Of a DNA stretch of 9,606 bases, positions 1 through 6,051 are shown in pieces (the first letter of the stretch is position 1; the number at the start of each line of letters is the position of its first letter). The stretch is from Smithellaceae bacterium (GTDB taxonomy: Bacteria; Desulfobacterota; Syntrophia; Syntrophales; Smithellaceae). A program made the translations under genes and the position numbers. The notes beneath the pieces were generated by a model that saw only the letters and a list, made by a program, of their open reading frames with translations, was not told where the DNA came from and ran no database searches. The stretch is from positions 1 through 9,606 of the forward strand of contig JAQVLL010000049.1 in the NCBI GenBank assembly GCA_028704195.1. Direction: 5' to 3'.

Positions 1-630
1 TGTTTGAAGACAGCCGGAATCTTTGTTTCGGTTTATATTCCCGGAGAAGAGGCCCGGGTCCACAATGCCAGCATGCTGGGGGCCGCCTTGCTGGGCCGGG
101 TCCAAGCGATCCACCATAATCCCGTCTATCTCGAAAAATCCCGTAAGGCCATGGCCTATGCCGTACAGGCTTTGAATCCCGATTATTCCTGGCCCTACGG
201 TGAACTGTCGCACCACCGGTTTGTTGATAACTTCCATACCGGTTTCAATCTGGTTGCCCTGAAAACCTGGATGGACGCAACCGGTGAAACTCTCTGGATG
301 AATGAACTCAAAAAGGCTTATCATTATTATCTTGACATCTTTTGGCTGGCCGACGGATCTCCTAAATATTACAATACCTCACTTTATCCCATAGATGTGC
401 ACTGTTCCGCCCAGGGAATCATAACCTGTCTGAAACTCCAGGAATATGATGAACGCAGCATCCCCATGGCTGATAAAATTGCCAGCTGGGCCATTAAGCA
501 TATGCAGGATAAGAAGGGATATTTCTATTACCAGAAGCATAGGTATTTCACCAATAAGATACCGTATATCCGCTGGTCTCAGGCCTGGATGTTTTACGCC
601 CTGTCGCTCTACGAAGTAAAAGCAAATTAG
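1..630 (+). CDS. C-terminal part of a six-hairpin-like polysaccharide-cluster protein (5' end outside window)
   Basis: The frame is open from the first base, so the gene begins upstream; a TTG at position 4 is only an internal codon. About 209 residues remain. They are rich in aromatic residues and alternate helices with short loops. Landmarks are a YSWPYG segment, NFHTGFNL, DVHCSAQGI, and near the end IPYIRWSQAWMFYAL. This pattern of helical hairpins with aromatic/Asp/His loops resembles alpha/alpha-toroid proteins (glycoside-hydrolase or sugar-epimerase-like six-hairpin folds). Related hypothetical proteins occur in exopolysaccharide clusters. No catalytic residue can be assigned with confidence. 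It is followed after 38 bases by the WecG-family gene on the same strand, which fits one operon. A role in modifying, trimming or binding the polysaccharide is an inference from fold and context. The protein end is secure (TAG 628-630); the function is not. Confidence 0.6.
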   Translation, partial: CLKTAGIFVSVYIPGEEARVHNASMLGAALLGRVQAIHHNPVYLEKSRKAMAYAVQALNPDYSWPYGELSHHRFVDNFHTGFNLVALKTWMDATGETLWMNELKKAYHYYLDIFWLADGSPKYYNTSLYPIDVHCSAQGIITCLKLQEYDERSIPMADKIASWAIKHMQDKKGYFYYQKHRYFTNKIPYIRWSQAWMFYALSLYEVKAN

Positions 631-657
631 TTTGAAATATTGGAATCTACGCGCATT

Positions 658-662
658 GGAGG
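658..662 (+). promoter_or_regulatory. Shine-Dalgarno GGAGG that sets the glycosyltransferase start
   Basis: GGAGG at 658-662 lies six bases before ATG 669. The alternative in-frame TTG at 663 would begin immediately after the motif, with no spacing, so ATG 669 is the better start. Confidence 0.75.
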
Positions 663-668
663 TTGTTC

Positions 669-1418
669 ATGTCCAGAATTAACCTGATGGGTTGCCCGGT
701 TGATTGCCTTGATATGCAGCAGACAATTCGAAAAATTGAAGCGTATATCGCCGGCGATGAGATGTGCCAGCACGTGGTCGTCAATGCCGCCAAGTTTGTT
801 GAGATGAAAAATGATGCGCATCTCAGGGATATAATTTCGTCCTGCAACATCATCAACGCCGATGGCATGCCGGTTGTCTGGGCTTCCAGAATCCTGGGCA
901 ATCCTCTGCCCTGCCGGGTTGCCGGAGTGGATCTCTTTCAGAAACTGATCGGCGTCTGCGCCGCAAAGGGTTACAGGCCGTTTTTTTTCGGCGCCAGGGA
1001 AGAGGTTGTAACCAAAGTCGTAAATGAATTCAAGGCGCGGTATCCCAAACTCGATGTGGCCGGTTTCCGAAACGGCTACTATTCGCCGGATGATGAACCT
1101 GCAATTGCCGAGCAGATCAGGAACAGCAGGCCCGACATGCTCTTTGTGGGTTTTTCTTCTCCCAAGAAGGAAAAGTTTCTCAACAAATGGATGCCGGTTA
1201 TGAAGGTGCCCTTTTGCATGGGGGTGGGCGGCAGCTTTGACATCGTTGCCGGCCTCACCAAACGGGCGCCGCTCTGGATGCAGAATGCCGGGCTTGAATG
1301 GTTTTATCGGGTATTGCAGGAACCGAAAAGAATGTGGATCAGATATGCCAGAACAAACCCTGTATTTGTTCTGATGGTTCTGAAGGCCTATTTTGAAAAA
1401 GCACGGGGAGCATGTTGA
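669..1418 (+). CDS. WecG/TagA/CpsF-family glycosyltransferase (GT26)
   Basis: This 249-residue protein is a normal full length for the family. Family enzymes transfer a ManNAc-type sugar from its UDP donor to a polyprenyl-diphosphate-linked GlcNAc at the inner membrane face, which is the second step of glycan assembly. Visible hallmarks in order: VVVNAAK (36-42), NADGMPVVWASRILG (63-77) containing Asp65, the position of the proposed catalytic base in TagA; VAGVDLF (84-90); FFFGA (105-109); MLFVGFSSPKKEKF (157-170); GVGGSFDIVAG (185-195); and RAPLWMQNAGLEWFYRVLQEP (199-219). The C-terminal Arg-rich, hydrophobic tail (about 221-245) matches the appendage that helps TagA-type enzymes meet the membrane. 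The stop lies one base before the epimerase start, so the two are almost certainly co-translated, and the epimerase could supply the donor UDP-ManNAc. Family identity is firm; the exact donor sugar is inferred. Confidence 0.93.
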   Translation: MSRINLMGCPVDCLDMQQTIRKIEAYIAGDEMCQHVVVNAAKFVEMKNDAHLRDIISSCNIINADGMPVVWASRILGNPLPCRVAGVDLFQKLIGVCAAKGYRPFFFGAREEVVTKVVNEFKARYPKLDVAGFRNGYYSPDDEPAIAEQIRNSRPDMLFVGFSSPKKEKFLNKWMPVMKVPFCMGVGGSFDIVAGLTKRAPLWMQNAGLEWFYRVLQEPKRMWIRYARTNPVFVLMVLKAYFEKARGAC

Positions 1419-1419
1419 G

Positions 1420-2532
1420 ATGAAATTGCTTATCATCGCGGGCGCCCGACCGAATTTTATGAAAATTTCTCCCATCATCAGGGCACTGAACCAGAAAAAG
1501 AATTCGACAAACGTGGATTGTATTCAATGGAAGCTCGTGCATACGGGCCAGCATTATGATTATGAAATGTCCCAAGCCTTTTTTGATGATCTGGATATTC
1601 CCAAACCGGATTTTTTTCTTGAAGGCGGCTCAGGGTCGCACGCGGTGCAAACAGCGAAGATTATGGTGAAGTTTGAAAAAATCTGTCTCAAAGAATCGCC
1701 AGATGTGATTGTTGTCGTTGGAGATGTAAATTCGACTCTGGCATGCAGCATAGTTGCCAAAAAAATGCTGGTAAAGGTAGCTCATGTTAAAGCCGGCCTG
1801 AGGAGCTTTGATCCGCGGATGCCTGAAGAAATCAATCGGATGGTAACGGATTCAATTTCCGATTATTTTTTTGTTACAGAACAAAGCGCTGTTGACAACC
1901 TGTTAAAAGAGGGAAAATCTCCTGCGGATATTTATTTTGTCGGCCATGTGATGATTGACAATCTGCTGTTTCAGCTAAAACGTCTGGAAGAAAATACATT
2001 ACAGCAAAAAGCTTTTGGGTCTTTTAATTTAAAGCGTTGTCTTGATAAATATGTTTTTATGACGCTTCACCGGCCGTCCAATGTTGACAAACGGGAAACT
2101 TTGGCAGAAATAGCCGAGGCGATTTCAACGATTGCATCCGATACTCCGGTTGTTTTCCCAGTACACCCCAGGACAAAAAAAAATCTGGAGAGATTTGAAA
2201 TTACCTTTGGCGGAAATGTCCACTTGCTGCCGCCTCTGAGTTTCAGGGAATCTCTTTTTCTATGGAAAGATTCAATGATGGTATTGACGGACAGCGGCGG
2301 ACTTCAGGAGGAGACAACAGGGCTTGGCATCCCGTGTATGACGCTTCGAGATAATACCGAGCGGCCTGTTACGGTTGAACTGGGCACGAATCGTCTTTCA
2401 GGCAACAGGAAAGAAAATATTTTAAAAGTCTTTAAAGAGACAATGGAAAAACAATGGGTGAATATTCCAAAACCTCCGAAATGGGATGGGCGGTCAGCAG
2501 AGAGAATCGTTGACATACTTTCCGTCGGCTGA
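1420..2532 (+). CDS. wecB: UDP-N-acetylglucosamine 2-epimerase (non-hydrolysing), with an unusual Glu-to-Lys change
   Basis: The family interconverts UDP-GlcNAc and UDP-ManNAc in the cytoplasm, feeding ManNAc-containing glycans. ATG 1420 is preferred over the TTG at 1393: it has GGGGAG nine bases upstream and gives the typical N-terminus MKLLIIAGARPNFMKISPI. The resulting 370 residues are a usual length. Motifs in order: HTGQHYDYEMS (41-51), GDVNST with Asp102, HVKAGLRSFD (122-131), MPEEINR (134-140), TLHRPSN with His217, VFPVHPRT (245-252), and DSGGLQEE (291-298). In characterised enzymes the second motif reads HVEAGLR and its Glu (Glu117 in E. coli WecB) is important for catalysis; here the codon at 1789-1791 is AAA (Lys124). 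The other key positions look intact. The gene is richer in A+T than its upstream neighbour, which may mean a separate origin. The family call is strong; full epimerase activity is uncertain. Confidence 0.92.
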   Translation: MKLLIIAGARPNFMKISPIIRALNQKKNSTNVDCIQWKLVHTGQHYDYEMSQAFFDDLDIPKPDFFLEGGSGSHAVQTAKIMVKFEKICLKESPDVIVVVGDVNSTLACSIVAKKMLVKVAHVKAGLRSFDPRMPEEINRMVTDSISDYFFVTEQSAVDNLLKEGKSPADIYFVGHVMIDNLLFQLKRLEENTLQQKAFGSFNLKRCLDKYVFMTLHRPSNVDKRETLAEIAEAISTIASDTPVVFPVHPRTKKNLERFEITFGGNVHLLPPLSFRESLFLWKDSMMVLTDSGGLQEETTGLGIPCMTLRDNTERPVTVELGTNRLSGNRKENILKVFKETMEKQWVNIPKPPKWDGRSAERIVDILSVG

Positions 2533-2560
2533 TTTCATGCGAATTGAAAATCCATTCTTT

Positions 2561-2583
2561 TTCCGGTAATCGCCGAATTTTTT
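2561..2583 (+). terminator. Weak candidate intrinsic terminator after the epimerase
   Basis: A short imperfect hairpin (TTC and GG pairing with CC and GAA around a six-base loop, one bulged C, 2561-2577) is followed by six T residues (2578-2583). It falls in the 73-base gap between the epimerase and exosortase genes, the only real break among the upstream genes. The stem has only about five pairs, so this may be chance. Confidence 0.25.
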
Positions 2584-2605
2584 CAACAAACTGTCGCTAT
2601 AAAAT

Positions 2606-4234
2606 ATGACTTCAACAGAAACAAAAAACATGATGAAACTGGCGCTTCCCGGGTTGATAACCACAATCTTTTTGCTGGCCTTTTTACCCGTTTTTCAAAA
2701 ACTTGTTTATCGCTGGGGTTCCGGTGACAACAGCTACTGCTATCTGATTGTTCCCCTGTTTATCTATCTGTGCTGGGAAAAAAGGAAAACATTTGAGTTC
2801 GGCCGGTTTTCCTGGAATCTCTGGGGCCTCATTCCGGTGACGCTGTCGGTTCTGATGATGGTCGCCGGTGAACTGGGCTCCATGGAGACCCTTTTGTTCA
2901 TAGGCATCTGGAGCTGCATTGTCGGCGTCATGTTGATCCTATATGGCCTGCGATTGCGGCGCTTGCTGTTTCCGCTGCTGATTCTGGCTTTCATCGTGCC
3001 GTTGCCGCCTTTTGTCAACCAGATGCTGACCTTCAATCTTAAAATAGCGGCCAGCACTCTGTCTGTGATGATGTTGCGCCTGGCCGGCGTGTCAGTGCTG
3101 CAGGAAGGCAACATTATCGATTTGGGTATCACCCAGTTGCAGATGGTGGACGCCTGCAGCGGGCTTCGCTACTTCATGCCTCTGATCCTCATGTCTCTGC
3201 TGCTCGGCTTGTTTTTTTGCAGACGGTTCTGGCAGAAGGCAGTGCTGCTGGTCATCGTTTTGCCCCTTTCCATTGCGGTCAATGCCCTGCGAGTCTTTGC
3301 AACCGGAATGCTTCATGTCTGGGGACATTCGGAACTGGCCGAGAGTTTTTTTCACGACCTTTCCGGTCTGGTCATCTTCCTGCTGGCCGGTGCGATTCTT
3401 TTCGGGTTCGCAATGGCGATGCGAGGATTGAGAATTGGAGGGATAAGGGAAGAGGTCGAAGCTCAAAGTTCAAAGGTGAAAGCTCAAAGGGGAGAGTTGA
3501 AAGGGAAAGGAAGTCGAGAAGGCAAGAAGATAAGAATTCTCGATGATAAAAAGGATAGGGTGGAAGAAAGCTCAAAGCTTCAATCGCTGAAAAGACCGGT
3601 GCTGATTACGGTTGGCCTGTGTCTGCTGTTTGCCGTCAGCGGGTATGCCCTGCAGAAATTCCCGTCAGCTACCAATCTGCCCGCACGTAAATCCTTCGAA
3701 TCCTTTCCAATGACCATCGGAGACTGGCACGCCAAAAGACATTTTCTGTCCCAGGAGATCCTCGATAGCCTCTGGGCCGATGATTACGTCAGCGCCACTT
3801 ATTACAAAGAAAAGCTTCCCAACACGATCAACCTTCTGATTCCCTTTTACGAATATCAGGGAACTCGGCATACGGCCCATGCTCCCCAATCCTGCATGCT
3901 GGGCGGCGGCTGGGCCATGATCGGATCACAAGAGCATGTGGTGAAAACAAGTTCCGGAACCGCTCTGACCCTGATGACGACGATATGGGAAAAGGGCGAT
4001 ATGCGCATTCTGGGCAGCTATTTCTTTTTTCAACGGGGCCGGGTGATTACCAGCCCCTGGATGAACAAGTATTGGCTCATGGTGGATGCCTTCACCCGGC
4101 GTCGCACTGACGGGGCTCTGGTGCGCGCGGAAATGACCCTGGTGCCTGGACAGTCCATGGAAGCTGGTTACGAGGTGTTGGGAAAGTTTGTCAGCAAGAT
4201 GTACGAGGTTTTGCCGGAGTATGTGCCGGAATAG
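2606..4234 (+). CDS. Exosortase fused to EpsI domain (XrtD-like, VPLPA-CTERM-type)
   Basis: This 542-residue membrane protein joins two exosortase-system modules. Residues 1-275 form the multi-spanning exosortase with about eight hydrophobic segments. Its triad is visible as Cys184 in VDACSGLRYF, Arg229 in NALRVF and His250 in FFHDLSG. Exosortases cleave, and probably transfer, proteins with a C-terminal sorting signal (motif, membrane helix, basic tail) at the inner membrane. Residues 281-330 are a highly charged linker. A further membrane helix (331-350) leads into a periplasmic EpsI domain with HAPQSCMLGGGW (His425, Cys430). One-piece exosortase-EpsI architecture and the GLRYFMPL variant recall XrtD; that subtype is inferred. 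An in-frame TAA just before ATG 2606 rules out an upstream start. No clear ribosome binding site is seen, and Met9 or Met10 remain possible. The linker is encoded by a copy of the locus-wide CTCAAAG repeat, which is unusual. No sorting-signal substrate lies in the window. Confidence 0.88.
   Translation: MTSTETKNMMKLALPGLITTIFLLAFLPVFQKLVYRWGSGDNSYCYLIVPLFIYLCWEKRKTFEFGRFSWNLWGLIPVTLSVLMMVAGELGSMETLLFIGIWSCIVGVMLILYGLRLRRLLFPLLILAFIVPLPPFVNQMLTFNLKIAASTLSVMMLRLAGVSVLQEGNIIDLGITQLQMVDACSGLRYFMPLILMSLLLGLFFCRRFWQKAVLLVIVLPLSIAVNALRVFATGMLHVWGHSELAESFFHDLSGLVIFLLAGAILFGFAMAMRGLRIGGIREEVEAQSSKVKAQRGELKGKGSREGKKIRILDDKKDRVEESSKLQSLKRPVLITVGLCLLFAVSGYALQKFPSATNLPARKSFESFPMTIGDWHAKRHFLSQEILDSLWADDYVSATYYKEKLPNTINLLIPFYEYQGTRHTAHAPQSCMLGGGWAMIGSQEHVVKTSSGTALTLMTTIWEKGDMRILGSYFFFQRGRVITSPWMNKYWLMVDAFTRRRTDGALVRAEMTLVPGQSMEAGYEVLGKFVSKMYEVLPEYVPE
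3458..3583 (+). repeat. CTCAAAG-family repeat inside the exosortase ORF
   Basis: Two CTCAAAG clusters lie at 3458-3489 and 3567-3583, joined by purine-rich sequence. Bases 3465-3489 match 4428-4452 perfectly in reverse complement (25 nt). The block is read in frame as a Lys/Glu/Arg/Gln-rich linker (residues 285-326, including AQSSKVKAQR). A 7-bp inverted repeat (3514-3520 with 3537-3543) lies between the clusters. Confidence 0.85.
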
Positions 4235-4248
4235 CTCAAAGCTCAAAG
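4233..4248 (+). repeat. Left arm of a 16-bp perfect inverted repeat
   Basis: AGCTCAAAGCTCAAAG overlaps the last two bases of the exosortase TAG stop. Its exact reverse complement is at 4421-4436. The two arms enclose 172 bases that hold the four-helix-bundle remnant. Confidence 0.9.
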
Positions 4249-4269
4249 CGAAGAGCTGGGGGAGGGAAA

Positions 4270-4401
4270 ATGCAGCTGGCTTTTAAAGAATTGGCGGTAT
4301 GGAAAAGGGCGGTGAAATTTGCCGTTGCCCTGAACGAAGCGGTCGAGGGGATTTCAACGGACCGGAAACATTATCGCTTGCTGGAACAAATTGAAGCCTG
4401 A
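4270..4401 (+). pseudogene. Truncated four-helix-bundle (S23/IVP-type) gene, N-terminal 43 residues
   Basis: An ATG with a good GGAGGG ribosome binding site (4261-4266) opens a 43-residue frame. It includes AFKELAVWKRAVKFAVAL and then STDRKHYRLLEQIEA before TGA. These match the start of small four-helix-bundle proteins related to the S23 rRNA-intervening-sequence protein. Those usually read on from RKHYRL.EQ.EA into a Ser/Thr-rich stretch and an NIAEG motif, for about 115-125 residues. Here the homologous part stops where repeat sequence begins (from about 4421). After the TGA the same frame gives SSSL, so the stop may be a point change close to the break. The remnant sits between the exosortase and sugar-transferase genes, inside the 16-bp inverted repeat pair. 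It is unlikely to fold as a full bundle; whether the short peptide is made is unknown. The family call rests on remembered motifs. Confidence 0.72.
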
Positions 4402-4420
4402 TCCTCCAGCCTTTCCATTT

Positions 4421-4467
4421 CTTTGAGCTTTGAGCTTTCACCTTTGAACTTTTATCTTTGAGCTTCA
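4421..4467 (-). repeat. CTCAAAG-family repeat, reverse orientation, before the sugar transferase
   Basis: Read on the minus strand, this is a run of GCTCAAAG / TTCAAAGGTGAAAG units. It contains the right arm (4421-4436) of the 16-bp inverted repeat and the 25-nt match (4428-4452) to the copy inside the exosortase gene. It ends five bases before the sugar-transferase ATG. Confidence 0.9.
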
Positions 4468-4471
4468 AACT

Positions 4472-5878
4472 ATGCTGCAACAACAAGTATATGTGATTAA
4501 TTCGCTGTTGATGGTCATTGATGCGGTGTGCGTGATTATCGCCGGATATTCGGCTTATTACATCAAGCTTTATTATGTCGGCGGGGCGTGGAAAGTTCAA
4601 GGAAATGTATTTACGGTATCGCTGCTGGTTGTGATGCTTCTGAACAACTACATGATGGGTAAATTTAACCTGTATGCCGACGTCAAGCCCAAATCCATCA
4701 TCCGCCTGCAGTGGTCTGTTTTAAAGGCCGTAGTGATTACTTTCACATTTTTGTCCGCCGGCCTTTTTATGTACAAAGAGCTCGATTTCTCCCGGGAATT
4801 TTTGCTCTATTTCGGTTTCTTGAGCTTCCTGCTCATCGCGGTTTCAAGGGTCTTGTCGCATCTTTATTTTATTTATGTGTCCCCGAAAACTTTTAACGCG
4901 CGTCGGATACTGGTGGTGGGGGATCTGCAAAGAGGCAAGCTTGTCACCGATATGCTGCAATCCCAACTCAGTTACGGTCATACCATCATCGGTCAGGTCA
5001 TACCAAAAAGGGAAGATAATTGCGCCACGGGGGTCATCGGGCATCTGGACGATTTGAGCGATATCCTGAAAAAGCATTCGGTGGACGAGGTTGTTTTTGC
5101 CTTAAAGATTGATGATCGGAACGTTGATTTATCGCCGCATCTGGATATGTGCAGAAAAATGGGCATCACAGTCAGAATCTTGCCGGCATTGTGGCAATAT
5201 GGAAACCAGATCCTGTCCATGGAGAAATGTCAGGGCATTCCGTTCTTGACCATGCGCGCCGGCAATTTCAATGCAACCGGACTTTTATACAAGCGGTTGC
5301 TGGATCTGGTCGGAGGGCTGATCGGTATGGTCATTCTACTGGTTATGTATCCCTTTGTGGCCGCGGCTATTAAGTTTGATTCGCCGGGACCGGTTCTGTT
5401 CAAGCAGAAGCGCATGGGGCGCAACGGCCGTGTCTTCAATTTATATAAATTCAGGTCCATGAGCCGGGATGCAGATGAGCGCAAACAGGAACTGATAACA
5501 ATGAATGAAATGGAAGGGCCTCTGTTTAAACTCAAAGACGACCCGCGCATCACACGGGTAGGGCGATTTTTGCGGAAAACCTCTTTAGACGAGTTTCCGC
5601 AATTTATCAACGTGCTCAAGGGCGAGATGAGCCTGGTCGGCACCCGACCACCGACACTGGATGAGGTTGAAAAATATCATCCCGAACATTTGAAACGGAT
5701 ATCGGCCAAACCCGGAATGACCGGGCTGTGGCAGGTATCGGGCCGCAACGAGATCACCGATTTCGATGATGTGGTGAGGCTGGATTGTCAATACCTGGAC
5801 CAGTGGCGATTTTCGGATGACATCAAAATCCTGTTTAAAACCGTTTGGGTAGTTTTGCAGCGGAAGGGGGCTGTGTAG
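4472..5878 (+). CDS. Polyprenyl-phosphate sugar-1-phosphate transferase (WcaJ/PssY-like initiating enzyme)
   Basis: This 468-residue inner-membrane enzyme would transfer a hexose-1-phosphate from its UDP-sugar to undecaprenyl phosphate, starting exopolysaccharide synthesis. The N-terminal part has about four membrane segments (near 8-31, 45-60, 81-100, 106-128). A nucleotide-binding-like domain follows (ARRILVVGD at 143-151), then one more hydrophobic segment (280-300). The C-terminal catalytic domain has KRLLDLVGG (274-282), DSPGPVLFKQKRMGRNG (303-319), YKFRSM (325-330), and RKTSLDEFPQ (368-377) with the Asp373-Glu374 catalytic pair. It also has MSLVGTRPP (386-394) and PGMTGLWQVSGRNE (414-427). 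Length and order fit the EPS sugar-transferase family found in exosortase loci. ATG 4472 is the first usable start because an in-frame TGA lies at 4445-4447. No Shine-Dalgarno is visible, since repeat sequence occupies the leader. The sugar (glucose, galactose or other) cannot be read from the sequence. Confidence 0.94.
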   Translation: MLQQQVYVINSLLMVIDAVCVIIAGYSAYYIKLYYVGGAWKVQGNVFTVSLLVVMLLNNYMMGKFNLYADVKPKSIIRLQWSVLKAVVITFTFLSAGLFMYKELDFSREFLLYFGFLSFLLIAVSRVLSHLYFIYVSPKTFNARRILVVGDLQRGKLVTDMLQSQLSYGHTIIGQVIPKREDNCATGVIGHLDDLSDILKKHSVDEVVFALKIDDRNVDLSPHLDMCRKMGITVRILPALWQYGNQILSMEKCQGIPFLTMRAGNFNATGLLYKRLLDLVGGLIGMVILLVMYPFVAAAIKFDSPGPVLFKQKRMGRNGRVFNLYKFRSMSRDADERKQELITMNEMEGPLFKLKDDPRITRVGRFLRKTSLDEFPQFINVLKGEMSLVGTRPPTLDEVEKYHPEHLKRISAKPGMTGLWQVSGRNEITDFDDVVRLDCQYLDQWRFSDDIKILFKTVWVVLQRKGAV

Positions 5879-5880
5879 GG

Positions 5881-6008
5881 AGGAATAAGGGCTGAGGGCT
5901 GAGACCTGAGACCTGAAAGAGAGGAATGAGGGCTGAGGCTTAGACCTTAGACCTGAAAGAGAAGGACTGAGAGCTGAGGGATGAAACCTGAAGGTCCAAA
6001 GCTCAAAA
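5881..6008 (+). repeat. Tandem ~40-bp GGGCTGAG/CCTGAAAGAG repeat array
   Basis: Unit 1 (5881-5921, 41 bp) and unit 2 (5922-5961, 40 bp) both run from AGGAAT(A/G)AGGGCTGAGG to ACCTGAAAGAG. A degenerate third unit (from 5962) ends in CCAAAGCTCAAAAC. The 20-mer CCTGAAAGAGAAGGACTGAG at 5952-5971 recurs exactly at 8976-8995. The array fills most of the 173-base gap between the sugar transferase and the TPR lipoprotein; no gene or clear terminator is seen there. Confidence 0.88.
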
Positions 6009-6042
6009 CGCTCATAACGATCTTAACGTCCAAATGATTTCC

Positions 6043-6046
6043 GGAG
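6043..6046 (+). promoter_or_regulatory. Ribosome binding site that sets the TPR lipoprotein start
   Basis: GGAG at 6043-6046 lies five bases before ATG 6052. The upstream in-frame ATG at 6034 has no such motif and would place the GGAG inside the coding region, so 6052 is preferred. Confidence 0.7.
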
Positions 6047-6051
6047 AAAAA

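Noticed and set aside
627..1478. Long minus-strand open frame opposite the WecG-family gene
   Set aside because: It lies antisense to a gene with complete family motifs and shows no recognisable domain; it is a shadow of the real coding frame.
4399..4410. TGA of the first four-helix remnant as a selenocysteine codon or simple point-mutation stop
   Set aside because: Reading through gives a short Ser-rich stretch loosely like the family, but within about 20 bases the sequence becomes repeat and another stop follows. Truncation at the repeat junction explains it better.
4233..4436. Diversity-generating retroelement, considered because Avd is a four-helix bundle protein
   Set aside because: No reverse transcriptase or template/variable repeat pair is present, and the remnant is cut short.
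5881..6008. CRISPR array
   Set aside because: The units abut each other without unique spacers and contain internal doublings, so this is a tandem repeat, not a CRISPR.
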